Assembly (NCBI GenBank): GCA_026874595.1
Contig: CM049322.1
Coordinates: 41,162,840 to 41,226,839, forward strand
Length of the DNA stretch: 64,000 nucleotides
Source of the DNA: Sipunculus nudus
Lineage: Eukaryota; Annelida; Sipuncula; Golfingiida; Sipunculidae
Direction of reading: 5' to 3'
A model generated the notes under the pieces. That model was not told the DNA's origin. It saw only the letters and a program-made list of their open reading frames with translations, and ran no database searches. A program made the position numbers and the translations under genes. The stretch's first letter is position 1. Each line of letters starts with the position of its first letter. Below are positions 44,570 through 57,365 of this stretch, one piece after another.

Positions 44570-44825
44570 ATTTTCAGTCCATTCTCCAGTTATATTCATG
44601 TTTTGTTAAAGCCATTTACCACTTTTCAGGTTGCTTCTAAAATCTAGACTTTAATATGTGCACCCAGACGCATTTCTAAGACGAATGGTAATAAAATAAT
44701 TTCTGTTACAATTTGTGGTGAGTCATTCCGTATACGGACTGGACTATTTTCAGTCCATTCTTCAGTTATATTCATGTTTTGTTAAAGCCATGTTCCACTT
44801 TTCAGGTTGCTTCTAAAATTGCATA
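44570..44825 (+). repeat. direct repeat, about 75 bp, spaced 176 bp
   Basis: 'attttcagtccattct.cag' to 'tcaggttgcttctaaaat' occurs at about 44570-44643 and again at about 44746-44819 with a few mismatches. Confidence 0.85.
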
Positions 44826-44829
44826 ATTT

Positions 44830-46475
44830 ATTATAAAGTCTTTTTGTAAGGTACATAAAAACCAGTCAATTTTAATATTAATTTTAATATTAAATTTTAA
44901 TATTATATTATATGTCTGTGTTATGTTATGACTCTGCCTGTCTGAGAAAGTAAAAATAATACAAGTATTCCCGAAAAAATATTTAATCGGGGTAAATATT
45001 AATACCGGTACACTTCTCTGTAAAACTATGATTGACTGATAATCTGAAAAGTCAATAATTATCAAAAATATTTACCTTTTAAGTGTAACTTATTCTTTTG
45101 TATTCACGTACAGGTCCGAATTTCCATGTACCACATGTACCAAACGTGTACCACTTTATCTTGGAACTTGTAGGAAACAATAAGAGAGTAAGACCGGCTT
45201 ACGCATGTTCATTGGCAAACGATTACATGAAATGGCCTTTACCTTTCTCTCACTTACTACCAATTTGAAAAAGTGCCTCGACAAATTTGTTTCACTTAAT
45301 AATTAACCACAGAAATGGCAATGAGCAACAGGTAGATATGCATATTAACATAGATATTTGAATCTTATAATAAAACAAAATATGTAAAATAATAAAACAC
45401 AGTGAATTAAAATAAAAAAAAACATATGTAACTGTAGTGTTTACCTCAAAGGTTAACCTAACGAGGCGTAGTTCTATATATAAAATGCACGAATAACTGT
45501 TACATACGTGTCCCTCACTACATATGCCTACCTACTTATTTAACTATATGGCTGTCTATATTTTCATACTGCATTACCGTTCCTAATGTTAACATAATGA
45601 TTAATATAATATTTAGGAAGTTAATAGGTATAACTAGAAGTGGTTACAGTATATGTATTAATCAGAGCATTTTTGCTGCTTTATTGGTACAGCTATTAGT
45701 AATTGTGTCGTCACTAATTGTATTAATAATACAGTCGATCACAAGTACATGTTGACAGTGACGGCGGATGTTAAACAACTGTCACTGACAGCATTGGCAT
45801 TGTTGTCTTTTAACGGTAACTTCTACGCGCTGTAACGTTCATGATTGTGCTCAATGGGGATCCTATACATAATCATAATTATTCTAAAGTGTAATAAATT
45901 CTTGCATTATCATTATTTAACCAGATCAGAGTACTATAACCAGGTAATATGTGTGATCGGCGGCATGAATTCATGTAAGCACATTGTATTTCCACGGCTC
46001 GAGCGATATTGAGGGAATCAATAAAATAACCCTGGAAAACATTGTTCTTTTGGTTTTGCCTTAACGATCAGGCATTAAATAGATCTCATAGATTATTTCT
46101 TTGGTAATATGATATGTGTCAGGCACAATAAATAGCCGTTTAATCCCTTGGAAAACCATGTTGCAAGATCAGCTGACCGGCGTTTGTTTAGCAACATTTT
46201 GGAACTATTTGCGGCGTAGTGATACGGGCTTACCCACTCGTCTGTGATTGGCTGTTGACCGCAGGGTGCATGGCGGGGTATTTGATCTCCTTTAAGGCAG
46301 GACTGATGCTTAAATATTGTCACTTTTCTTAATTATAAATAGTAATTACTTAGTCATTACAGGCTATCACTAGTTAAGAGTAAAATATATAGCTTTCTAT
46401 TTGTTTCAATCACTTTAGTACGCGACCTCTTTTTTGGCCACAACGTGGTATGTGACCAGTTTCGGTCACAGGCCT
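44830..46475. other. intergenic, no gene recognised
   Basis: 1.6 kb of AT-rich DNA. Frames such as 46093-46323 (minus) have no recognised domain. Confidence 0.45.
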
Positions 46476-46480
46476 GACCT

Positions 46481-46489
46481 TATAAAAGG
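46481..46489 (+). promoter_or_regulatory. TATA box candidate
   Basis: TATAAAAGG, a consensus core promoter element, 189 bases before the ATG at 46670. CAG|GTGAAA at about 46546 is a possible donor between them. Consensus and position only. Confidence 0.35.
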
Positions 46490-46669
46490 AGACGAGGCCC
46501 AGCGGTGACGACTTTGGTCCCGTCAGCTCCTGACGGAAACCACACAGGTGAAACACCATGAACCTGACCATTCTAGCATTTAATGAATGGGAATAGATAT
46601 TCTGAAAGGGCATTGGTCATTTAACTAGTGAAGTTTACATTTTACAAAAATCTAATTAATACCCTAGTT

Positions 46670-46957
46670 ATGGCCACTGTGACCCAGGAAGCTAGGCCAC
46701 AGCCTGTGACCCAGGTTGTGCCACCTGTAGCCCAGAAAGTTGTGCCACAGCCTGTGACGTAGGTTGTGCCACGGCTTGTGACCCAAAGTGTGCCACAGCC
46801 TGTGACACGGAAAGTAATTTTGGCCAGTAAAGTAGTTGAGCCACCAGTCATGCCACCTGTGACCAGAAAAGTAATTGTGGCCAGTAAAGTAGTTGTGCCA
46901 CCTGTGGCCAGGAAAGTTGTGCTACGAGGTGTCCTGGAATTAGCCATAAAAGTATAA
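46670..46957 (+). pseudogene. 27-bp (9-residue) repeat ORF interrupted by one stop
   Basis: From the ATG at 46670 (G at -3 and +4) one frame runs 95 codons of Val/Pro/Lys-rich repeat to TAA at 46957: MATVTQEARPQPVTQVV, then VPPVAQKVVPQPVT, a TAG, then VPRLVTQSVPQPVTRKVI and VASKVVVPPVARKVV. The period is 27 bases, so the reading frame is kept across units. The single stop (ACGTAG where sister units read ACCCAG) needs two base changes. It is either a decayed small repeat protein or a minisatellite that happens to be open. No family is recognised. The minus strand is also open over 46947-46642. Confidence 0.45.
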
Positions 46958-46959
46958 GC

Positions 46960-48085
46960 TGTTGACTATTAATATTATAAACTGGAATTGAGGTACTGAT
47001 GGGATATCAGAGTCATGTTGGTCGTGCATATAAAGATGATTACTTTATTATAATACTGTAGGTGTCACTGTACACTGCTATATATTTGCAAAGTTGTACT
47101 CTGGTGAAAATTGATTGATAATAGTGGGCTAGTTAATTCATTACAACCAGGCTCATATTATTTATTGGTCAACTGACTGTTATTTATTTAGAGTATTTGA
47201 GTGCCCCTGTAACTATTGGTAACCTTGGAAATATTAAAAGTAAATATGAATAAGCATGTTCTAGCAGTTTGCTAGATCCTCCTTAGAGGAGAATGTGTAT
47301 ATAGTTTTCTAACAAAATTCAAACTTACTTTGGACTTCTTCATTATTGTGTGATCACCAGTATATGATGTGTGGGCATGTGTGTGAGAGCGATTAAATAA
47401 TTACCAACTTTGATGAAAAGTATTTAAGTCCAGCATTCTATAATTCATCCCCTAAAATACCAATTTACCTTAGAAAATAATATTTCCTTTGGGTTTACTT
47501 TAATTAGGCCATCCTGACAAACCGAAATAACATAGATCAATAGTGCATGGTAATAGCAGCAGAATGTCCTGGTCTGCCGAGTAAAACCGGCGGGCCCGGC
47601 CCGCGACAGATACCACGGTCCAATTGATTATGGCTAATTATTTGTCAATTTTGTATAGTATTCTTCACATGCACGAACTGGAGGAACCTACTCTCAGAAA
47701 ATCACTGTTTTTTAAAGCAGTCAATTTACGAAAAAAACTTTAAAGTCCCTCCGATAAGTGACATCTTGAAAAAATTTTTTTTGCTCATTGACTTCGGAAA
47801 TATTTTTTACTCAAGACCCTAACACTAAAAATTTAACTATCTGCAAATATTTTTTATAGAAATTAGAAAATTAGAGTCCTGGTTATGCAGATGTTATGTA
47901 AACGTCCTTTAACAGAAAAATATAAACCGAAATTATCATGGATGACCAAAGGAAATATTTAATGAGTTAACAGTGCCAAGTTTTATCAAATGAATCCTTG
48001 AAATGTACTCTACCTAATAATATGACAACTGAAAGTCTAAGAAGAAAATATTTTTACATTCGGATCCTCGCATTGTCGACGATTC
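46960..48085. other. intergenic, no gene recognised
   Basis: AT-rich with a short GC palindromic patch at about 47590-47603 (CGGGCCCGGCCCG). No gene recognised. Confidence 0.45.
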
Positions 48086-48091
48086 ATGAGA

Positions 48092-48095
48092 ATTG

Positions 48096-48157
<62 letters not shown>

Positions 48158-48174
48158 CATATACATACACACAC

Positions 48175-48224
<50 letters not shown>
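48092..48224. repeat. (TA)n microsatellite with central palindrome
   Basis: Two TA arrays around a (CA/TG-containing) centre. All Tyr/Ile frames here are artefacts. Confidence 0.95.
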
Positions 48225-48226
<2 letters not shown>

Positions 48227-48582
48227 GAGGAATAGATGTAAAGTTAAAAACTCACTGTGTTCTTCGAAAGACCAACGATAAGAAAACTGGTGATGGCTGC
48301 CTTGACCTCTGATCTTGTTTATCAAACCTTGACTGGTCGTGCGTATTAAACCTCAGTGAACGTGGCTTTCGTGACCATGTATGCGTGACGCAGAAGGCAG
48401 TTGGTGATATCTTCCTATTTAGGTAAAACATAATCAACACTTTTTCACTGAAAACACACATGGATTTTATCAGTAAGCTCTGCAAAGCTTACATATATTA
48501 ATTTATATAATTTATATATATTATTATACAAATACAAAAAATAAAAAAAACTAGCATGGGTACCTGATATTAGGGTAAATAA
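48225..48582. other. flank of the satellite array
   Basis: Unique-looking sequence. The last bases before the array (ATTAGGGTAAATAAGTAATATT) grade into the first unit. Confidence 0.5.
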
Positions 48583-50514
48583 GTAATATTATCTGTGTCT
48601 GTTTTAGCTTATTATTATCTGTGCCTGTTTTAGCTTATTATTATCTGTGCCTGTTTTAGCTTATTATTATCTGTGCCTGTTTTAGCTTATTATCATCTGT
48701 GCCTGTTTAAGCTTATTATTATCTGTGCCTGTTTTAGCCTATTATTATCTGTGCCTGTTTTAGCTTATTATTATTTGTGTCTGTTTTAGCTTATTATTAT
48801 CTGTGCCTGTTTTAGCTTATTATTATCTGTGCCTGTTTTAGCTTATTATTATCTGTGCCTGTTTTAGCTTATTATTAGCTGTGCCTGTTTTAGCTTATTA
48901 TTATCTGTGTCTGTTTTAGCTTATTATTATCTGTGCCTGTTTTAGCTTATGATTATCTGTGCTTGCTTTTAGCTTATGATTAGCTGTGTCTGTTTTAGCT
49001 TATTATTATCAGTGTCTGTTTTAGCTTATTATAATCTGTGTCTGTTTTAGCTTATTATTATCTGTGCCTGTTTTAGCTTATTATTATCTGTGCCTGTTTT
49101 AGCTTATTATTATCTGTGTCTGTTTTACCTTATTATTATCTGTGTCTGTTTTAGCTTATTATTTTCTGTGCCTGTTTTAGCTTATTATTATCTGTGCCTG
49201 TTTTAGCTTATTATTATCTGTGCCTGTTTTAGCTTATTACTATCTGTGCCTGTTTTAGCTTATTATTATCTGTGCCTGTTTTAGCTTTTTACTATCTGTG
49301 CCTGTTTTAGCTTATTATTATCTGTGCCTGTTTTAGCTTTTTATTATCTGTGCCTGTTTTAGCTTATTATTATCTGTGCCTGTTTTAGCTTATTATTATC
49401 TGTGTCTGTTTTAGCTTATTATTATCTGTGTCTGTTTTAGCTTATTATTATCTGTGCCTGTTTAAGCTTATTATTATCTGTGCCTGTTTTAGCTTATTAT
49501 TATCTGTTTCTGTTTTAGCTTATTATTATCTGTGTCTGTTTTAGCTTATTATTATCTGTGCCTGTTATAGCTTATTATTATCTGTGTCTGTTTTAGCTTA
49601 TTATTATCTGTGCCTGTTTTAGCTTATTATTATCTTTGCCTGTTTTAGCTTATTATTATCTGTGCTTGCTTTTAGCTTATTATTATCTGTGTCTGTTTTA
49701 GCTTATTATTATCTGTGCCTGTTTTAGCTGATTATTATCTGTGTCTGTTTTAGCTTTTTATTATCTGTGCCTGTTTTAACTTATAATTATCTGTGCCTGT
49801 TTTAGCTTATTATTTATCTGTGCCTGTTTTAGCTTATTATTATCTGTGCCTGTTTTAGCTTATTATTATCTGTGCCTGTTTTAGCTTATTATTATCTGTG
49901 CCTGTTTAGGCTTATTATTATCTGTTTCTGTTTTAGCTTATTATTATCTGTGCCTGTTTTAGCTTATTATTATCTGTGCCTGTTTTAGCTTATTATTATC
50001 TGTTTCTGTTTTAGCTTATTATTATCTGTGCCTGTTTTAGCTTATTATTATCTCTGCCTGTTTTAGCTTATTATTATCTGTGTCTGTTTTAGCTTATTAT
50101 TATCTGGGTCTGTTTTAGTTTATTATTATCTGTGTCTGTTTTAGCTTATTATTATCTGTGCCTGATTTAGATTATTATTATCTGTGTCTGCTTTAGCTTA
50201 TTATTATCTGTGTCTGTTTTAGCTTATTATTATCTGTGTCTGTTTTAGCTTATTATTATCTGTGTCTGTTTTAGCTTATTATTATCTGTGTCTGTTTTAG
50301 CTTATTATTATCTGTGTCTGTTTAAGCTTATTATTATCTGTGTCTGTTTTAGCTTATTATTATATGTGTCTGTTTTAGCTTATTATTATCTGTGTCTGTT
50401 TTAGCTTATTATTATCTGTGCCTGTTTTAGCTTATTATTATCTGTGCCTGTTTTAGCTTATTATTTTCTGTGTCTGTTTTAGCTTATTATTATCTGTGCC
50501 GGTTTTAGCTTATT

Positions 50515-52802
50515 ATTATCTGTGTCTTTTTTAGCTTATTATTATCTGTGCCTGTTTTAGCTTATTATTATCTGTGTCTGTTTTAGCTTATTATTATCTG
50601 TGCCTGTTTTAGCTTATTATTATCTGTGCCGGTTTTAGCTTATTATTATCTGTGTCTGTTTTAGCTGATTATTATCTGTGCCGGTTTTAGCTTATTATTA
50701 TCTGTGCCGGTTTTAGCTTTTTATTATCTGTGCCTGTTTTAGCTTATTATTATCTGTGTCTGTTTTAGCTTATTATTATCTGTGTCTGTTTTAGCTTATT
50801 ATTATCTGTGTCTGTTTCAGCTTATTATTATCTGTGCCTGTTTTAGCTTATTATTATCTGTGTCTGTTTTAGCTTATTATTATCTGTGTCTATTTTAGCT
50901 TATTATTATCTGTGCTTGCTTTTGCTTATTATTATCTGTGTCTATTTTAGCTTATTATTATCTGTGCCTGTTTTAGCTTATTATTATCTGTGTCTGTTTT
51001 AGCTTATTTTTATCTGTGTCTGTTTTAGCTTATTATTATCTGTGCCTGTTTTAGCTTTTTATTATCTGTGCCTGTTTTAGCTTATTATTATCTGTGTCTG
51101 TTTTAGCTTATTATTATCTGTGCCTGTTTTAGCTTATTATTATCTGTGCCTGTTTTAACTTATTATTATCTGTGCCTGTTTTAGCTTATTATTATCTGTG
51201 CCTGTTTTAGCTTATTATTATCTGTGCCTGTTTTAGCTTATTATTATCTGTGCCTGTTTTAGCTTATTATTATCTGTGTCTGTTTTAGCTTATTATTATC
51301 TGTGCCTGTTTTAGCTTATTATTATCTGTGCTTGTTTTAGCTTATTATTATCTGTGCCTGTTTTAGCTTATTATTATCTGTGCCTGTTTTAACTTATTAT
51401 TATCTGTGCCTGTTTTAGCTTATTATTATCTGTGCCTGTTTTAGCTTATTATTATCTGTGCCTGTTATAGCTTATTATTATCTGTGCCTGTTTTAGCTTA
51501 TTATTATCTGTGCTTGCTTTTGATTATTATTATCTGTGCCTGTTTTAGCTTATTATTATCTGTGCCTGTTTTAGCTGATTATTATCTGTGCCTGTTTTAA
51601 CTTATTATTATCTGTGCCTTTTTTAACTTATTATTATCTGTGCCTGTTTTAGCTTATTATTATCTGTGTCTTTTTTAGCTTATTATTATCTGTGCCTGTT
51701 TTAGCTTATTATTATCTGTGTCTGTTTTAGCTTATTATTATCTGTGCCTGTTTTAGCTTATTATTATCTGTGCCGGTTTTAGCTTATTATTATCTGTGTC
51801 TGTTTTAGCTGATTATTATCTGTGCCGGTTTTAGCTTATTATTATCTGTGCCGGTTTTAGCTTTTTATTATCTGTGCCTGTTTTAGCTTATTATTATCTG
51901 TGTCTGTTTTAGCTTATTATTATCTGTGTCTGTTTTAGCTTATTATTATCTGTGTCTGTTTCAGCTTATTATTATCTGTGCCTGTTTTAGCTTATTATTA
52001 TCTGTGTCTGTTTTAGCTTATTATTATCTGTGTCTGTTTTAGCTTATTATTATCTGTGCTTGCTTTTGCTTATTATTATCTGTGTCTATTTTAGCTTATT
52101 ATTATCTGTGCCTGTTTTAGCTTATTATTATCTGTGTCTGTTTTAGCTTATTTTTATCTGTGTCTGTTTTAGCTTATTATTATCTGTGCCTGTTTTAGCT
52201 TTTTATTATCTGTGCCTGTTTTAGCTTATTATTATCTGTGTCTGTTTTAGCTTATTATTATCTGTGCCTGTTTTAGCTTATTATTATCTGTGCCTGTTTT
52301 AACTTATTATTATCTGTGCCTGTTTTAGCTTATTATTATCTGTGCCTGTTTTAGCTTATTATTATCTGTGCCTGTTTTAGCTTATTATTATCTGTGCCTG
52401 TTTTAGCTTATTATTATCTGTGTCTGTTTTAGCTTATTATTATCTGTGCCTGTTTTAGCTTATTATTATCTGTGCTTGTTTTAGCTTATTATTATCTGTG
52501 CCTGTTTTAGCTTATTATTATCTGTGCCTGTTTTAACTTATTATTATCTGTGCCTGTTTTAGCTTATTATTATCTGTGCCTGTTTTAGCTTTTTATTATC
52601 TGTGCCTGTTATAGCTTATTATTATCTGTGCCTGTTTTAGCTTATTATTATCTGTGCTTGCTTTTGATTATTATTATCTGTGCCTGTTTTAGCTTATTAT
52701 TATCTGTGCCTGTTTTAGCTGATTATTATCTGTGCCTGTTTCAACTTATTATTATCTGTGCCTTTTTTAACTTATTATTATCTGTGCCTGTTTTAGCTTA
52801 TT
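50515..52802 (+). repeat. higher-order repeat: 44-unit block, two tandem copies
   Basis: Marker variants recur exactly 1144 bases apart: TGTGTCTTTTTT at 50521 and 51665, TGTGCTTGCTTTTGC at 50911 and 52055, TGCTTGCTTTTGATT at 51511 and 52655. 1144 = 44 x 26. Units on the outer sides differ, which places the boundary near 51660. Confidence 0.85.
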
Positions 52803-53769
52803 ATTATCTGTGCCTGTTTTAACTTAATATAATCTGTGCCTGTTTTGCTTATTATTATCTGTGTCTGTTTTAGCTTATTATTATCTGTGCCTGTTTTAGC
52901 TTATTATTATCTGTGCCTGTTTTAGCTTATTATTATCTGTGCCTGTTTTAGCTTATTATTATCTGTGCCTGTTTTAGCTTATTATTATCTGTGCCTGTTT
53001 AAGCTTATTATTATCTGTGCCTGTTTTAGCTTATTATTATCTGTGCCTGTTTTAGCTTATTATTATCTGTGCCTGTTTTAGCTTATTATTATCTGTGCCT
53101 GTTTTAGCCTATTATCATCTGTGCCTGTTTTAGCTTATTATTATCTGTGCCTGTTTTAGCCTATTATTATCTGTGCCTGTTTTAGCTTATTATTATCCGT
53201 GCCTGTTTTAGCTTATTATTATCTGTGCCTGTTTTAGCTTATTATTATCTGTGTCTGTTTTAGCTTATTATTATCTGTGCCTGTTTTAGCTTATTATGAT
53301 CTGTGCCTGTTTTAGCTTATTATTATCTGTGTCTGTTTTAGCTTATTATTATCTGTGTCTGTTTTAGCTTATTATTATCTGTGTCTGTTTTAGCTTATTA
53401 TTATCTGTGCCTGTTTTAGCTTATTATTATCTGTGTCTGTTTAAGCTTATTATTACCTGTGTCTGTTTTAGCTTATTATTATCTGTGCCTGTTTTAGCTT
53501 TTTATTATCTGTGCCTGTTTTGGCTTATTATTATCTGTGCCTGTTTTAGCTTATTATTATCTGTGCCTGTTTTAGCTTATTATTATCTGTGCCTGTTTTA
53601 GCTTATTATTATCTGTGTCTGTTTTAGCTTATTATTATCTGTGTCTGTTTTAGCTTATTATTATCTGTGCCTGTTTTAGCTTATTATTATCTGTGCCTGT
53701 TTTAGCTTATTATTATCTGTGTCTGTTTTAGCTTATTATTATCTGTGCCTGTTTTAGCTTATTATTATC

Positions 53770-56700
53770 TGTGCTTGCTTTTGCTTATTATTATCTGTGC
53801 CTGTTTTAGTTTATTATTATCTGTGCCTGTTTTAGCTTATTATTATCTGTGCCTGTTTTAACTTATTATTATCTGTGCCTTTTTTAGCTTATTATTATCT
53901 GTGCCTGTTTTAGCTTATGATTATCTGTGCCTGTTTTAACTTAATATAATCTGTGCCTGTTTTAGCTTATTATTATCTGTGTCTGTTTTAGCTTATTATT
54001 ATCTGTGCCTGTTTTAGCTTATTATTATCTGTGCCTGTTTTAGCTTATTATTATCTGTGCCTGTTTTAGCTTCTTATCATCTGTGCCTGTTTTAGCTTAT
54101 TATTATCTGTGCCTGTTTTAGCTTATTATCATCTGTGCCTGTTTTAGCTTATTATTATCTGTGCCTGTTTTAGCCTATTATTATCTGTGCCTGTTTTAGC
54201 TTATTATTATCTGTGCCTGTTTTAGCTTATTATTATCTGTGTCTGTTTTAGCTTATTATTATCTGTGCCTGTTTTAGCTTATTATTATCTGTGCCTGTAT
54301 TAGCTTATTATTATCTGTGCCTGTTTTAACTTATTATTATCTATGCCTGTTTTAGCTTATTATTATATGTGCCTGTTTTAGCTTATTATTATCTGTGCCT
54401 GTTTTAGCTTATTATTATCTGTGCCTGTTTTAGCTTATTATTATCTGTGCCTGTTTTAGCTTATTATTATCTGTGCCTGTTTTAGCTTTTTATTATCTGT
54501 GCCTGTTTTAGCTTATTATTATCTGTGCCTGTTTTAGCTTATTATTATCTGTGTCTGTTTTAGCTTATTATTATCTGTGTCTGTTTAAGCTTATTATTAT
54601 CTGTGTCTGTTTTAGCTTATTATTATCTGTGTCTGTTTTAGCTTATTATTATCTGTGTCTGTTTTAGCTTATTATTATCTGTGCCTGTTTTAGCTTATTA
54701 TTATCTGTGCCTGTTTTAGCTTATTATTTTCTGTGTCTGTTTTAGCTTATTATTATCTGTGCCGGTTTTAGCTTATTATTATCTGTGTCTTTTTTAGCTT
54801 ATTATTATCTGTGCCTGTTTTAGCTTATTATTATCTGTGTCTGTTTTAGCTTATTATTATCTGTGCCTGTTTTAGCTTATTATTATCTGTGCCGGTTTTA
54901 GCTTATTATTATCTGTGTCTGTTTTAGCTGATTATTATCTGTGCCGGTTTTAGCTTATTATTATCTGTGCCGGTTTTAGCTTTTTATTATCTGTGCCTGT
55001 TTTAGCTTATTATTATCTGTGTCTGTTTTAGCTTATTATTATCTGTGTCTGTTTTAGCTTATTATTATCTGTGCCTGTTTCAGCTTATTATTATCTTTGC
55101 CTGTTTTAGCTTATTATTATCTGTGTCTGTTTTAGCTTATTATTATCTGTGTCTGTTTTAGCTTATTATTATCTGTGCTTGCTTTTGCTTATTATTATCT
55201 GTGTCTGTTTTAGCTTATTATTATCTGTGTCTGTTTTAGCTTATTATTATCTGTGTCTGTTTTAGCTTATTATTATCTGTGTCTGTTTTAGCTTATTATT
55301 ATCTGTGTCTGTTTTAGCTTATTATTTTCTGTGCCTGTTTTAGCTTATTATTATCTGTGCCTGTTTTAGCTTATTATTATCTGTGCCTGTTTTAGCTTAT
55401 TCCTATCTGTGCCTGTTTTAGCTTATTATTATCTGTGCCTGTTTTAGCTTTTTATTATCTGTGTCTGTTTTAGCTTATTATTATCTGTGTCTGTTTTAGC
55501 TTATTATTATCTGTGCCTGTTTTAGCTTATTATTATCTGTGCCTGTTTTAGCTTATTATTATCTGTGTCTGTTTTAGCTTATTATTATCTGTGCCTGTTT
55601 TAGCTTATTATTATCTGTGCTTGCTTTTGCTTATTATTATCTGTGTCTGTTTTAGCTTATTATTATCTGTGCCTGTTTTAGCTTATTATTATCTGTGCCT
55701 GTTTTAACTTATTATTATCTGTGCCTTTTTTAGCTTATTATTATCTGTGCCTGTTTTAGCTTATGATTATCTGTGCCTGTTTTAACTTAATATAATCTGT
55801 GCCTGTTTTAGCTTATTATTATCTGTGTCTGTTTTAGCTTATTATTATCTGTGCCTGTTTTAGCTTATTATTATCTGTGCCTGTTTTAGCTTATTATTAT
55901 CTGTGCCTGTTTTAGCTTCTTATCATCTGTGCCTGTTTTAGCTTATTATTATCTGTGCCTGTTTTAGCTTATTATCATCTGTGCCTGTTTTAGCTTATTA
56001 TTATCTGTGCCTGTTTTAGCCTATTATTATCTGTGCCTGTTTTAGCTTATTATTATCTGTGCCTGTTTTAGCTTATTATTATCTGTGTCTGTTTTAGCTT
56101 ATTATTATCTGTGCCTGTTTTAGCTTATTATTATCTGTGCCTGTATTAGCTTATTATTATCTGTGCCTGTTTTAACTTATTATTATCTATGCCTGTTTTA
56201 GCTTATTATTATATGTGCCTGTTTTAGCTTATTATTATCTGTGCCTGTTTTAGCTTATTATTATCTGTGCCTGTTTTAGCTTATTATTATCTGTGCCTGT
56301 TTTAGCTTATTATTATCTGTGCCTGTTTTAGCTTTTTATTATCTGTGCCTGTTTTAGCTTATTATTATCTGTGCCTGTTTTAGCTTATTATTATCTGTGT
56401 CTGTTTTAGCTTATTATTATCTGTGTCTGTTTAAGCTTATTATTATCTGTGTCTGTTTTAGCTTATTATTATCTGTGTCTGTTTTAGCTTATTATTATCT
56501 GTGTCTGTTTTAGCTTATTATTATCTGTGCCTGTTTTAGCTTATTATTATCTGTGCCTGTTTTAGCTTATTATTTTCTGTGTCTGTTTTAGCTTATTATT
56601 ATCTGTGCCGGTTTTAGCTTATTATTATCTGTGTCTTTTTTAGCTTATTATTATCTGTGCCTGTTTTAGCTTATTATTATCTGTGTCTGTTTTAGCTTAT

Positions 56701-57365
56701 TATTATCTGTGCCTGTTTTAGCTTATTATTATCTGTGCCGGTTTTAGCTTATTATTATCTGTGTCTGTTTTAGCTGATTATTATCTGTGCCGGTTTTAGC
56801 TTATTATTATCTGTGCCGGTTTTAGCTTTTTATTATCTGTGCCTGTTTTAGCTTATTATTATCTGTGTCTGTTTTAGCTTATTATTATCTGTGTCTGTTT
56901 TAGCTTATTATTATCTGTGCCTGTTTCAGCTTATTATTATCTTTGCCTGTTTTAGCTTATTATTATCTGTGTCTGTTTTAGCTTATTATTATCTGTGTCT
57001 GTTTTAGCTTATTATTATCTGTGCTTGCTTTTGCTTATTATTATCTGTGTCTGTTTTAGCTTATTATTATCTGTGTCTGTTTTAGCTTATTATTATCTGT
57101 GTCTGTTTTAGCTTATTATTATCTGTGTCTGTTTTAGCTTATTATTATCTGTGTCTGTTTTAGCTTATTATTTTCTGTGCCTGTTTTAGCTTATTATTAT
57201 CTGTGCCTGTTTTAGCTTATTATTATCTGTGCCTGTTTTAGCTTATTCCTATCTGTGCCTGTTTTAGCTTATTATTATCTGTGCCTGTTTTAGCTTTTTA
57301 TTATCTGTGTCTGTTTTAGCTTATTATTATCTGTGTCTGTTTTAGCTTATTATTATCTGTGCCTG
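53770..57365 (+). repeat. higher-order repeat: 71-unit block, two tandem copies
   Basis: Markers recur 1846 bases apart (71 x 26): TGCTTGCTTTTGC at 53772 and 55618, AACTTAATATAAT at 53938 and 55784, CTTCTTATCAT at 54070 and 55916, TGTGTCTTTTTT at 54784 and 56630. The copies diverge near 57365 (GTTATAGC). Confidence 0.85.
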
